23,324 bases of DNA from Clostridium sp. CAG:417 (GCA_000432835.1 FR890370.1:1-23324); one strand, 5' to 3'; positions 1 through 7,442 are shown, numbered from the stretch's first letter. Translations and numbers: made by a program. The notes: a model not told the origin generated them from the letters alone.

Positions 1-32
1 TTTAAATTTTCAATTACTTTAAATTCAAGCAT
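1..32 (-). CDS. 5' end of a leftward gene, cut by the window edge
   Basis: An ATG on the minus strand (complement of 30-32) is preceded, nine bases away, by a consensus Shine-Dalgarno AAAGGAGG (complement of 42-49). The readable start is MLEFKVIENL, after which the window ends. Ten residues are too few to identify a family. The ribosome binding site lies inside a 13-bp hairpin (see 34-65), so the start may be under structural control. It lies downstream of tRNA-Gly and is separated from it by a terminator. The alternative is that the hairpin is only a terminator and the reading frame is chance; the perfect SD with proper spacing argues against that. Confidence 0.5.
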   Translation of the reverse strand, partial: MLEFKVIENL

Positions 33-33
33 G

Positions 34-65
34 AAAAAAGTCCTCCTTTCTAGAAAGAGAACTTT
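34..65 (-). promoter_or_regulatory. Hairpin burying the ribosome binding site of the leftmost gene
   Basis: On the minus strand, 53-65 (AAAGTTCTCTTTC) pairs with 37-50 (GAAAGGAGGACTTT) over about 13 bp with one bulged G, followed by six U. The AAAGGAGG SD of the leftward gene is entirely inside the 3' arm. It has terminator shape, but its position directly before the start codon would also let it sequester the SD. Confidence 0.45.
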
Positions 66-77
66 TAAAGTTTTATA

Positions 78-114
78 TAAAATAAAAACTTACGAACTTT
101 TAAGTCCGTAAGTT
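78..114 (-). terminator. Intrinsic terminator downstream of tRNA-Gly
   Basis: The minus strand reads AACTTACG, a 12-base loop, then CGTAAGTT (complements of 107-114 and 87-94), followed by TTTTATTTTAT. A perfect 8-bp stem plus U-tract lies just past the 3' end of the tRNA. Confidence 0.75.
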
Positions 115-123
115 GATTTCAAA

Positions 124-198
124 TGGAGCAGACGAGGGGAATCGAACCCCCATCACAGCCTTGGCAAGGCCGTATTCTAACCATTAAACTACGTCTGC
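124..198 (-). tRNA. tRNA-Gly (anticodon GCC)
   Basis: On the minus strand a full cloverleaf folds: acceptor GCAGACG pairs with CGTCTGC, discriminator U, and the CCA end is encoded. The anticodon loop CTTGCCA gives anticodon GCC. The T-loop GGTTCGATTCC is canonical. The gene is a stand-alone unit with its own promoter (217-244) and terminator (78-114). Confidence 0.97.
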
Positions 199-216
199 AT
201 CAAAAATTACATTATT

Positions 217-244
217 ATTATAACATACTTTTTACATTTGCCAA
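217..244 (-). promoter_or_regulatory. Sigma-A promoter of tRNA-Gly
   Basis: The minus strand has -35 TTGGCA (complement of 239-244), a 16-bp spacer and a perfect -10 TATAAT (complement of 217-222), 18 bp before the tRNA 5' end. This is a clear housekeeping promoter. Confidence 0.8.
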
Positions 245-303
245 CCCCTAAATTTAGTAAAATGACTTCAAAAAATTACATTTAATAGCAAAATCCTCCA
301 TCA

Positions 304-337
304 TTCGACAAACTTCGACAAATAATAAATATATAAT
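304..337 (+). promoter_or_regulatory. Tandem Spo0A-box-like sites overlapping the kinase promoter
   Basis: Two exact copies of TTCGACA (304-310 and 314-320), the reverse complement of the established Spo0A box TGTCGAA, lie exactly 10 bp apart, one helical turn. A -10 TATAAT follows at 332-337; no good -35 hexamer exists at the usual place, so the second box occupies the -35 zone, as in Spo0A-controlled sigma-A promoters. The boxes and the -10 are seen; control by Spo0A is inferred from the consensus and from the downstream kinase. Confidence 0.6.
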
Positions 338-359
338 ATAGGTGAAAGAAGGGATTTAA

Positions 360-1598
360 ATGAATATACTAGATAACATTTTACAAAATATAACCTATGT
401 ACTATTTCCGTTAACACTATACTTAATTTATTTTGCCTATATTAAAAATATGGATTTAGAAGAAAAATCTATATTTTTAGAAATTGCTTTATTTTCTTCT
501 TTATACATGTTATTTAGAAATATAGATCTAAAAAATTATGCTTATGCCATTGTATTTTTAAACATACCTCTATTAATAGCATATCTTAAACGTAAAACCA
601 AAACAGCAGTATTAATATCTATAACTCTAATAATATTTCTCTACACCAATTTAAATATTTCTTTAATATTACTTATTATAGAATATGTACTTTATTTTAT
701 AATTTACTCAGGCTTGATGAAGAAGAATGAACTTAATATACGAAGTATTACTGCCATCTTTGTTTCTATCAGAACATTTTTCATTGCCTTTCAATCTACT
801 TTTTATCTCTTTTTTGACACTAATCCATATCATTTATTACTAAATATTAGCACTATGGTAATCTTTTTAGTCGCAACAGCTTATATTATTCTTTTATTAT
901 TTGAAAAGTGTGAAGGGGTAATGAATTACAATTCCACCTTAAATGAGTTAAATAGGGAAAAAGAAATTAGAACATCGCTTTTTAAAATTACTCATGAGAT
1001 AAAAAATCCCCTAGCTGTATGTAGAGGATATCTTGATATGCTTGCCGAAGATAACTATAAAAAATATAAAGAATACATTCCAATAATTAGTTCAGAAATC
1101 AATAGAACACTATTATTAATGGATGACTTCCTAGATTATACAAAAGTTAAGATTAATAAGGAAGATGTTGATTTAATTCTCTTATTAGAAGAAATATCAC
1201 TTGAGTTAAAACCGCTATTTAAAAAGAATAATATCAAAACAAAACTTAATATTCCAGATGATGAAATCTATTTAGATTTAGATTATAACAGAATGAAACA
1301 AGTGCTTGTAAATATTTTTAAAAATAGTGTTGAGGCTAAAAGTGATGATACGACAATTACCGTTGATATAAATGAACATAAAGATATGGTTGATATTATC
1401 ATTAGCGATACCGGAGTAGGAATGAGTAAAGAAGTCTTAGAAAAAATAGGCCAAAACTTTTATACTACCAAAGAAAGAGGAACTGGGTTAGGTGTCTCAC
1501 TTTCTAAAGAAATAATAGCGCTCCATGGTGGCAAAATACGCTATGAATCAACACTTGGTAAAGGAACTAAAGTATATATAAGTCTTCCTGCAAACTAA
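360..1598 (+). CDS. Membrane-bound sensor histidine kinase (sporulation KinB-like)
   Basis: 412 residues. The N-terminal half (about 10-182) is strongly hydrophobic with six or so membrane spans and almost no extracellular loops, as in KinB-type sporulation kinases. The cytoplasmic half is a standard HisKA-HATPase_c pair: H-box FKITHEIKNP with phospho-acceptor His212, N-box around N318/N322, G1 DTGVGM (350-355), G2 RGTGLG (373-378). It should autophosphorylate from ATP and pass the phosphate to a response regulator or Spo0F-type relay protein; none is encoded next to it, as is usual for orphan sporulation kinases. Start: ATG preceded by GAAAGAAGGGA. A pair of Spo0A-box-like sites sits in its promoter (304-320). 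A terminator hairpin follows the stop. The kinase call is very safe; the sporulation role is inferred from architecture, the boxes and spore genes elsewhere in the window. Confidence 0.9.
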   Translation: MNILDNILQNITYVLFPLTLYLIYFAYIKNMDLEEKSIFLEIALFSSLYMLFRNIDLKNYAYAIVFLNIPLLIAYLKRKTKTAVLISITLIIFLYTNLNISLILLIIEYVLYFIIYSGLMKKNELNIRSITAIFVSIRTFFIAFQSTFYLFFDTNPYHLLLNISTMVIFLVATAYIILLLFEKCEGVMNYNSTLNELNREKEIRTSLFKITHEIKNPLAVCRGYLDMLAEDNYKKYKEYIPIISSEINRTLLLMDDFLDYTKVKINKEDVDLILLLEEISLELKPLFKKNNIKTKLNIPDDEIYLDLDYNRMKQVLVNIFKNSVEAKSDDTTITVDINEHKDMVDIIISDTGVGMSKEVLEKIGQNFYTTKERGTGLGVSLSKEIIALHGGKIRYESTLGKGTKVYISLPAN

Positions 1599-1620
1599 AA
1601 CAAGAACTAAATCTTGTTTT
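1597..1620. terminator. Bidirectional terminator between convergent genes
   Basis: AAAACAAGA (1597-1605), a 6-base loop and TCTTGTTTT (1612-1620) form a perfect 9-bp stem with A/U flanks on both sides. It overlaps the stop codons of both convergent genes, so it can serve either strand. Confidence 0.7.
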
Positions 1621-1876
1621 AATAATAATATGGTCCACTCATTTGATATGGTGGGTAATAAGGTTGATAATAGTATGGCTGATAATATACCGGCGGTCTA
1701 TTGTAATTATTATTAGCGATACCATATCCTAAAGCTGTTCCAGCAAGTCCACCAACTACAAATGGAAAGAATAAACCTCTTTGTTCATTAGGATAGTTCA
1801 CTTGATTGCCGCGATAGCTTGGCATATTTCTATACACATTTCTAGAACTATTATATGGATAATAATTTGTTACCAT
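1619..1876 (-). CDS. Small Tyr/Pro-rich protein, spore-coat-like (hypothetical)
   Basis: 85 residues starting at the ATG at 1876, which has an AAAAGGAG site 7 bases upstream; a longer frame running from 1930 has no such site and overlaps the upstream gene, so it is rejected as the start. The N-terminus is Tyr/Asn-rich, the middle has a short hydrophobic Gly/Ala stretch (GLFFPFVVGGLAGTALGYG) and the C-terminus is a run of YYQPYY/YPPYQ/GPYYY. Low-complexity Tyr-rich small proteins are typical of the cross-linked spore coat or cell surface, but there is no domain to prove it. A sigma-K/sigma-E-like element precedes it (1897-1924). It follows the dCMP deaminase gene on the same strand, 50 bp away, and could also be co-transcribed with it. 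Confidence 0.7.
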   Translation of the reverse strand: MVTNYYPYNSSRNVYRNMPSYRGNQVNYPNEQRGLFFPFVVGGLAGTALGYGIANNNYNRPPVYYQPYYYQPYYPPYQMSGPYYY

Positions 1877-1896
1877 AAAAACACTCCTTTTACCCA

Positions 1897-1924
1897 TATT
1901 ATATGAAAAAAAAGAAAATGAGTT
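1897..1924 (-). promoter_or_regulatory. Candidate sporulation (sigma-K/sigma-E-like) promoter of the Tyr-rich protein
   Basis: The minus strand reads CATATAATA (complement of 1897-1905), which fits the sigma-K -10 pattern CATAnnnTA; an AAC lies upstream (complement of 1922-1924), with 16 bases between AC and CATA, the spacing of sigma-K promoters. The same bases contain TATAAT, so a sigma-A -10 cannot be excluded, although no -35 hexamer for sigma-A is evident. Confidence 0.35.
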
Positions 1925-1926
1925 CA

Positions 1927-2448
1927 TCATTTCCTATAAGTAATCTTTTTATCACTATTAAGTCTAATATCAATTTCTGTTTTCAAATCTATTTTTCTAT
2001 AAGTAACGCCACATTTATCAAAAAGTAATCTAGAAGCTTTATTAGAATCAGTATCCCTATATTTATCAGATAAGTATATAACTTCATTAATGCCTGATTG
2101 AATAATAGCTTTTGCACATTCGTTGCAAGGGAATAAATCAACATATATTTTAGAATCTTTTAAGTCAAGTCTATTACCACGATAATTTAAAATAGCATTT
2201 AATTCTGCATGACAAACATATGGATACTTTGTTTCTAAATTATTTCCTTCACGGTTCCAATAAAATAAATCATCATCAAAACCATTTGGAGTCCCATTAT
2301 AACCAATAGATAAAATACGATTATTAGTATCAACTATACAAGCTCCTACTTGAGTATTTGGATCTTTACTACGACCAGAAGATAAAATGGCAACTCCCAT
2401 AAAAAATTCATCCCAAGATAAATAATCCTTTCTTTTACTACTTTCCAT
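1927..2448 (-). CDS. dCMP deaminase family protein (ComEB-type)
   Basis: 173 residues. Zinc-dependent cytidine/deoxycytidylate deaminase: the signature HAE (80-82) carries the first zinc ligand and the catalytic Glu, and PCNEC (107-111) the two Cys ligands. The N-terminal part has the usual substrate region SKDPNTQVGACIVD and GYNGTPNGF. It converts dCMP to dUMP, feeding thymidylate synthesis. Start at the ATG at 2448, directly after a GAGGTGA ribosome site; an upstream GTG at 2457 lies inside that site and is not the start. It is divergent from the HD-domain gene. Length and motifs match family members such as B. subtilis ComEB; the competence association is by family name only. Confidence 0.93.
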   Translation of the reverse strand: MESSKRKDYLSWDEFFMGVAILSSGRSKDPNTQVGACIVDTNNRILSIGYNGTPNGFDDDLFYWNREGNNLETKYPYVCHAELNAILNYRGNRLDLKDSKIYVDLFPCNECAKAIIQSGINEVIYLSDKYRDTDSNKASRLLFDKCGVTYRKIDLKTEIDIRLNSDKKITYRK

Positions 2449-2500
2449 AAACTTCACCTCAAAGTTATTGTAACATATTTATTTAAATAATCATACTTTA

Positions 2501-2529
2501 TTGAAGCATCAAGAAAAAAATGATAGAAT
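2501..2529 (+). promoter_or_regulatory. Sigma-A promoter of the HD-domain gene
   Basis: TTGAAG (2501-2506), a 17-bp spacer and TAGAAT (2524-2529), 20 bp before the GTG start and just before its GGAGGTG site. Confidence 0.65.
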
Positions 2530-2549
2530 CTCTATGGAGGTGTAGAGAA

Positions 2550-3314
2550 GTGGATAATAATAAAGCTAAACTATTTTTAACAAAATATTTAAAAAATTAT
2601 AATCCCGAAGATGCCCAAATAAAACTCAAAATATCCCATATATATCGTGTGGCTGAACTTTCCAAACGCTTAGCGACAATGTTAAATTTAAGTGAAGAAG
2701 ATATTCTTTTAGCGGAATTAATTGGTCTATTGCACGATATAGGAAGATTTGAACAAATAAAAAATTATCATACATTCTTAGACAAAGAAAGTATTGATCA
2801 TGCTGAATATGGCAATAAAATATTATTTGAAGATGATCTAATTAGAAATTTTATAACAGAAGATAAATATGATGAGATAATCAAAACAGCTATTTCCAAT
2901 CATAACAAACCATGTATTAGTAATGATTTAACAGATTATGAAAGACTTCACGCAATGATTATCAGAGATGCTGATAAGACAGATATTCTCTATCTTTCTA
3001 CTGTAGGTGATGAAAAGACTATATTTGAAAATTCTAATCTCTGTAAGGAAACTATAACAGATGAAATATATTATGATTTAATACAAAGAGAAAAAATAAA
3101 TTATAATAATATTCATTCTGCAGCAGATATTTTATTATGTCATTTTGCCTATATCTATGATTATAATTTTTCAACCATGCTTAAATTTGTTGATAGTAAA
3201 GGTTATATAGATAAAATGTATAATCGCTTTAGTTTTGAAGATGATATAACTGAAGAAAGATATAAAAATATTTATTTGCACACGAAAACATATATCAAGA
3301 AAAAAACAGGTTAA
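2550..3314 (+). CDS. HD-domain phosphohydrolase
   Basis: 254 residues starting at the GTG at 2550, seven bases after GGAGGTG (2537-2543); an in-frame ATG at 2520 lies upstream of the likely -10 and of this ribosome site, so it is not the start. HD superfamily metal ligands are visible: His30 in the first helix (KISHIYRVAEL), the HD pair at 62-63 in LLHDIGRFEQ, His84 (DHAEYG), a following NHNK His and the distal Asp in IRDADKTDIL. Such proteins are Mn/Zn-dependent phosphohydrolases on nucleotides or related phosphates; the substrate cannot be read from the sequence. Soluble, no signal peptide. The gene forms its own unit; the next promoter (valS T-box) starts right after its stop. Confidence 0.85.
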   Translation: MDNNKAKLFLTKYLKNYNPEDAQIKLKISHIYRVAELSKRLATMLNLSEEDILLAELIGLLHDIGRFEQIKNYHTFLDKESIDHAEYGNKILFEDDLIRNFITEDKYDEIIKTAISNHNKPCISNDLTDYERLHAMIIRDADKTDILYLSTVGDEKTIFENSNLCKETITDEIYYDLIQREKINYNNIHSAADILLCHFAYIYDYNFSTMLKFVDSKGYIDKMYNRFSFEDDITEERYKNIYLHTKTYIKKKTG

Positions 3315-3328
3315 ACCATTTAAAACAC

Positions 3329-3357
3329 TTGAAAAAAGCTACTCCTTATTATATAAT
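3329..3357 (+). promoter_or_regulatory. Promoter of the valS T-box transcript
   Basis: TTGAAA (3329-3334), a 17-bp spacer and a perfect TATAAT (3352-3357). Transcription would start near 3364, immediately before Stem I of the leader. Confidence 0.8.
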
Positions 3358-3362
3358 CTATC

Positions 3363-3590
3363 TAAGAGCTATGAAACCGAGGAGTATAAATTAAGTACTT
3401 GAAGAGAGTATATGGTTGGTGAAAATATACAGTAACTGATTTAGAAGGTAGCGTGTGGAGCAATATTCCTGAGTTTAGTAGGGAATACGTTAGTGGCGTT
3501 AACACATAATGAAGAGACTATTTAGTAAATAAGGTGGTACCGCGGGAAAACTCGTCCTTAAAATTATAAGGATGAGTTTTTTATTTTGAA
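3363..3590 (+). ncRNA. T-box riboswitch controlling valS
   Basis: The conserved T-box AAGGTGGTACCGCGGG is at 3531-3546. Stem I can be traced: the AGUA of the specifier loop (3383-3386), a stem pairing roughly 3388-3400 with 3431-3442, and the apical hairpin GTATAT/ATATAC around GGTTGGTG (3413-3420). Opposite AGUA the strand reads GAAGGUAGC, placing codon GUA (valine) at 3448-3450 as specifier, which agrees with the valS gene downstream. The terminator is at 3547-3587. Uncharged tRNA-Val should pair with GUA and through its CCA end with the UGGU of the T-box, favouring the antiterminator. Confidence 0.93.
3547..3587 (+). terminator. Regulated terminator of the valS T-box
   Basis: 3547-3560 pairs with 3567-3580 over 14 bp with one G-U, followed by a U-tract to 3587. 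The 5' arm directly follows the T-box motif, as expected for the mutually exclusive antiterminator and terminator. Confidence 0.9.
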
Positions 3591-3609
3591 TAAAGAAAGG
3601 ATGAAGACA

Positions 3610-6141
3610 ATGTTAGATAAAAAATATAATCATTTAGAAGTAGAAAAAGATAAATATAATTATTGGAAAGAAAAAGGCTATTTTAAGTCAGGAGACCTAT
3701 CAAAGAAACCATTTTGCGTTGTTATTCCTCCTCCAAATGTAACAGGAAAGCTTCACTTAGGACATGCCTGGGATGTAACTATTCAAGATATTATTATACG
3801 TTACAAAAGAATGCAAGGTTATGATTGCCTATGGTTACCAGGTATGGATCATGCTGGAATAGCTACTCAAGCTAAAGTCGATAAAAAGTTACGCGAAGAA
3901 GGTATCAATCCACGTGACATGGATAGAAAAGATTGGCTAGAAAAAGCCTGGGAATGGAAGGACGAATTTGCCAAAACAATTCATAGTCAATGGGCTAAAA
4001 TGGGTATTAGTGTTGACTATGACCATGAACGTTTTACCCTTGATAAGGGTTTAAATGATGCGGTTAATAAAGTATTCATTGATTTATATAATAAAGGCCT
4101 TATTTATAAGGGTGAAAGAATAATTAACTGGGATCCAGTTCAAATGACCGCACTATCTAATGAAGAGGTAATATATAAAGAAGATAAAGGCGCTTTTTAT
4201 CATCTAAAATATTTCTTAGAGGATGGTTCAAGATATCTTGAAGTCGCAACAACAAGACCAGAAACCCTATTTGGTGATGCAGCGGTTGCTGTTAATCCCA
4301 AAGATGAAAGATATAAGGATTTAATCGGAAAAAATGTAATTCTACCAATAGTTAATAAAAAAATACCTATAATTGGAGATATTCATGCTGATCCAGAATT
4401 TGGAACAGGCGTTGTTAAAATAACTCCAGCTCATGACCCTAATGACTTTGAAGTTGGCCTAAGACATAATTTAGCTAAGGTTGTTGTCATGAATAAGGAT
4501 GCTACTATGAATGAATTAGCTGGAAAATATCAAGGAATGTCTCGCGAGGAGTGTCGTAAAAATTTAGTTGAAGAATTAAAAGAAAAAGACCTTCTAATAA
4601 AAATAGAGGAAATGACCCATAGTGTTGGTCACAGTGAACGTAGTGATGCTGTTGTTGAACCATATTTATCAAAACAATGGTTTGTTAAGATGCGTCCTCT
4701 TGCTGATAGAGTTTTAGAAAATCAGAAAAACAAAGAAACAAAAGTAAATTTTGTTCCTCCTAGATATGAGAAAACAATGAACCATTGGATGGAAATTACA
4801 TATGATTGGTGTATATCTCGTCAATTATGGTGGGGACATCAAATACCTGCTTGGTATAAAGATGGAGAAATGAAGGTTCAAGTAACATCCCCTGGTGAGG
4901 GTTGGGTTCAAGATAGTGATGTCTTAGATACTTGGTTTTCATCAGCCCTATGGCCATTTTCATCACTTGGATGGCCTAATGATACCACATTACTTGACCG
5001 TTACTATCCTACAAATGTTTTGGTTACCGGTTATGATATCATCCCTTTCTGGGTTAATCGTATGACCTTCCAAGCCTTAGAATTCACAGGTAAACGTCCA
5101 TTTAAAGATTGTATTATTCATGGACTTATTCGTGATAAACAAGGTAGAAAAATGTCAAAATCTCTAGGCAATGGAGTAGATCCAATGGATGTAATTGAAG
5201 AATATGGTTGTGATGCTCTTAGATACTTCCTTACAACTAACTCAGCTCCAGGTATGGACCTAAGATATGACATCGAAAAAGTCAAATCATCATGGAATTT
5301 TATTAATAAATTATGGAATGCCTCAAGATTCGTCTTAATGAATATCGAAGATTTAAAATCTAGAGAATTTGATTATAGTGATTTAACTATCTCTGATAAA
5401 TGGATCTTAACCAAGAAAAATTTAATCATTAAAAGCATTACCTCAAGTATGGATAAGTATGATTTCCATAATGTAGGTAATGAACTATATAAGTTCGTTT
5501 GGGAAGACTTCTGTGATTGGTATATTGAACTTTCTAAGGCTAACATGAATGATACAACCAAGAAAGTACTTCTAGATGTTTTAACCACAATATTAAAACT
5601 TCTTCATCCATTCATGCCATATGTAACAGAAGAAATTTACTTAATGTTACCTGTAAAAGAACAAGAATCAATTATGATATCTTCATATCCAGTATTTAAC
5701 AAAGAAGAGATCTTTAACGAATCAAAGGAAATCTTAGAAAAAGTTCTAGAAGATATAGTAGCTATCAGAAACTTAAAAGCTACCAATAAAGTTACAAAAG
5801 ATAGTCTTGTTGAAATAAAAACAGAAGAAAATCTTCTTAAAGTTTATTCTTCACAATTAAAAATAAAACAAGAAAATCTTGTAAATGAAGTACCTTCTTC
5901 TTTAAAAAGCATAAATTATAAATCTAAATACATTGACATAACTTATTATTTTGAACAAGAAGAAGTTGACAACAATAAGATATTAGAAGAAATTGAAAAG
6001 TTAACTGCATCAATTGAACGAAGAAAAAAACTCTTAGCCAATGAAAACTATGTAAATAAAGCACCAAAGAATATCGTTGAATTAGATCGTGAAAAATTAA
6101 AAGAGGAAGAAGAAAAATTAAGTCTTCTAAAGAATAAGTAA
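3610..6141 (+). CDS. valS: Valyl-tRNA synthetase
   Basis: 843 residues. Class I synthetase that attaches valine to tRNA-Val and edits mischarged threonine. HIGH motif as HLGH (49-52) within PPPNVTGKLHLGHAWD; KMSKS at 514-518; the CP1 editing domain lies between them (TTRPETLFGDAAVAVNP). The C-terminus has the anticodon-binding domain and the Val-specific coiled coil (EKLTASIERRKKLLANE, VNKAP). The start chosen is the ATG at 3610, eight bases after AAAGGA; frames opening at TTG 3586 or ATG 3601 place the ribosome site inside the gene. The length is normal (B. subtilis enzyme about 880). It is controlled by the T-box leader. Confidence 0.98.
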   Translation: MLDKKYNHLEVEKDKYNYWKEKGYFKSGDLSKKPFCVVIPPPNVTGKLHLGHAWDVTIQDIIIRYKRMQGYDCLWLPGMDHAGIATQAKVDKKLREEGINPRDMDRKDWLEKAWEWKDEFAKTIHSQWAKMGISVDYDHERFTLDKGLNDAVNKVFIDLYNKGLIYKGERIINWDPVQMTALSNEEVIYKEDKGAFYHLKYFLEDGSRYLEVATTRPETLFGDAAVAVNPKDERYKDLIGKNVILPIVNKKIPIIGDIHADPEFGTGVVKITPAHDPNDFEVGLRHNLAKVVVMNKDATMNELAGKYQGMSREECRKNLVEELKEKDLLIKIEEMTHSVGHSERSDAVVEPYLSKQWFVKMRPLADRVLENQKNKETKVNFVPPRYEKTMNHWMEITYDWCISRQLWWGHQIPAWYKDGEMKVQVTSPGEGWVQDSDVLDTWFSSALWPFSSLGWPNDTTLLDRYYPTNVLVTGYDIIPFWVNRMTFQALEFTGKRPFKDCIIHGLIRDKQGRKMSKSLGNGVDPMDVIEEYGCDALRYFLTTNSAPGMDLRYDIEKVKSSWNFINKLWNASRFVLMNIEDLKSREFDYSDLTISDKWILTKKNLIIKSITSSMDKYDFHNVGNELYKFVWEDFCDWYIELSKANMNDTTKKVLLDVLTTILKLLHPFMPYVTEEIYLMLPVKEQESIMISSYPVFNKEEIFNESKEILEKVLEDIVAIRNLKATNKVTKDSLVEIKTEENLLKVYSSQLKIKQENLVNEVPSSLKSINYKSKYIDITYYFEQEEVDNNKILEEIEKLTASIERRKKLLANENYVNKAPKNIVELDREKLKEEEEKLSLLKNK

Positions 6142-6165
6142 AGTGGGATATATCCTGCTTTTTTT
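6140..6165 (+). terminator. Intrinsic terminator of valS
   Basis: AAAGTGGGA (6140-6148), loop TATA and TCCTGCTTT (6153-6161) form a 9-bp stem with two G-U pairs and a run of seven U. It overlaps the valS stop codon. Confidence 0.75.
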
Positions 6166-6166
6166 C

Positions 6167-6195
6167 TTGAAAGTAATTTCGTTAATTGCTATAAT
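6167..6195 (+). promoter_or_regulatory. Sigma-A promoter of the 385-residue membrane protein
   Basis: TTGAAA (6167-6172), a 17-bp spacer and TATAAT (6190-6195). The -35 starts two bases after the U-tract of the valS terminator. AGGAGG at 6207-6212 is the ribosome site. Confidence 0.8.
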
Positions 6196-6218
6196 CAGTA
6201 TAGAATAGGAGGCTTTAT

Positions 6219-7376
6219 ATGGATGATAATAATAACAAAAAAGATGAACTACCTTATCAAATACCAGGAGTAATAATTCCTGAACAAGTAACAGATTCTG
6301 GTAAGGTCGTTGGGACTAGTGATACCAAAGATACTTTAAAGGATATAAAAAACAACTCCGAGGAATCTAATCAGAGTATATATGAGACACCCGGAATAAT
6401 TATTCCAAGTCAAAATGTAAATGGCAAAGTGATACAAAAAAAGACTAACGTGAGTGAAGATCCAATTAAAGAAGATCAAAAGAAACCGCTGGTCGACTAC
6501 AAAACACAGCCAATTTTACCCGGAATGCCTCCGGAAAAACCTCAAATAGAAAGAGAAAAATTACCAGAACAAAAGATAGAACCGACCCCAATAAGTGACA
6601 GTAAACCAAAAAAAGAAAAGAAAAGCAATCACAAAATCTCACTATTTATAATTATCATTTTATTAGCAGGTTTACTTTATCTAGTTTATAAAACATATTT
6701 AAATCCTGAGATAAAAACTCCTAAGAGTGACTCTGAATTAAATAAACAAGTTTTTAATAAAAGTAGTTATCTAGTTCAAGAATTATATAGCTGGATTAAT
6801 TTGACCGGTTGCAATAGTCGAAATGATATTTTCTATAACGACCAAAGGGTAGTTGCTTCATCATCTCTAAAAACTGAAGACAAAAACTACCTAGCTTATC
6901 GAATGTTAAAACACCAACAACTCATGAAAAAGAACTGTAGTAATTATCCGACTAGTTTACATATTAATGACAACGATAAAAAATGGTATTGTGGTGAAGA
7001 TTATTTATTTAAAAACACCACGACATATAGTGATAGTGATGATTTGACTTATATAATTAATGGTGATGACTTAAAAAAGCAAACAGAAAAAATGTTTGGC
7101 AAAGGAGAATACCAACCATTAACATTTACAACAGGCATAAACAACCGTTATTTATATGATCAAACAACAGATGCCTATATTTTACAATCTGCTGATGGCG
7201 AAGATACCTGTGATAACTATACAACCACTTTGACATCAGTTGACAATGATGATACTAGTGTTACTTTACATGTAAAGATTGTAAATGGAACTACTAAAAA
7301 TGAGGTTATGTATCATTACAAATTTATGAAAACAGATGATGGCAATTACTATTTCCAAGAACTTACAAAAGGTTAG
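6219..7376 (+). CDS. Single-pass membrane protein with N-terminal YxxPGxIIP repeats (unknown)
   Basis: 385 residues, no family recognised. The first 138 residues are polar and Pro/Lys-rich with related short segments: YQIPGVIIPEQ (13-23), YETPGIIIPSQ (55-65) and a weaker YKTQPILPGMPP (94-105); GKVV and GKVI follow the first two. One membrane span (about 139-158, preceded by KKEKKSNHK) anchors it, so the repeats are predicted cytoplasmic and the 225-residue C-terminal part external. The external part has four Cys (contexts TGCNS, KNCSN, WYCGE, DTCDN) that could form disulfides and ends in a beta-rich stretch. It has its own promoter and terminator. Short proline motifs on a cytoplasmic tail suggest a binding platform, which is inference. 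The start is secure (AGGAGG, spacing 6). Confidence 0.85.
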   Translation: MDDNNNKKDELPYQIPGVIIPEQVTDSGKVVGTSDTKDTLKDIKNNSEESNQSIYETPGIIIPSQNVNGKVIQKKTNVSEDPIKEDQKKPLVDYKTQPILPGMPPEKPQIEREKLPEQKIEPTPISDSKPKKEKKSNHKISLFIIIILLAGLLYLVYKTYLNPEIKTPKSDSELNKQVFNKSSYLVQELYSWINLTGCNSRNDIFYNDQRVVASSSLKTEDKNYLAYRMLKHQQLMKKNCSNYPTSLHINDNDKKWYCGEDYLFKNTTTYSDSDDLTYIINGDDLKKQTEKMFGKGEYQPLTFTTGINNRYLYDQTTDAYILQSADGEDTCDNYTTTLTSVDNDDTSVTLHVKIVNGTTKNEVMYHYKFMKTDDGNYYFQELTKG

Positions 7377-7396
7377 GACTAATATTAGTCCTTTTC
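7375..7396 (+). terminator. Intrinsic terminator
   Basis: A perfect 18-base palindrome, AGGACTAATATTAGTCCT (7375-7392), is followed by TTTTC and more T. It overlaps the stop codon of the upstream gene. Confidence 0.75.
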
Positions 7397-7426
7397 TTGT
7401 GTTTTTAAAAGTAATTATGCTAAAAT
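7397..7426 (+). promoter_or_regulatory. Probable promoter of the VanY-TruB fusion gene
   Basis: TTGTGT (7397-7402), an 18-bp spacer and TAAAAT (7421-7426). It is weaker than its neighbours, but it sits directly behind the preceding terminator, where a new promoter is needed. Confidence 0.5.
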
Positions 7427-7442
7427 AATTTCAGGTGATACT

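Noticed and set aside
3432..3434. Alternative valine GUA triplet as T-box specifier
   Set aside because: It lies inside the upper stem of Stem I, near the apical hairpin; the GUA at 3448-3450 sits opposite AGUA, where the specifier belongs.
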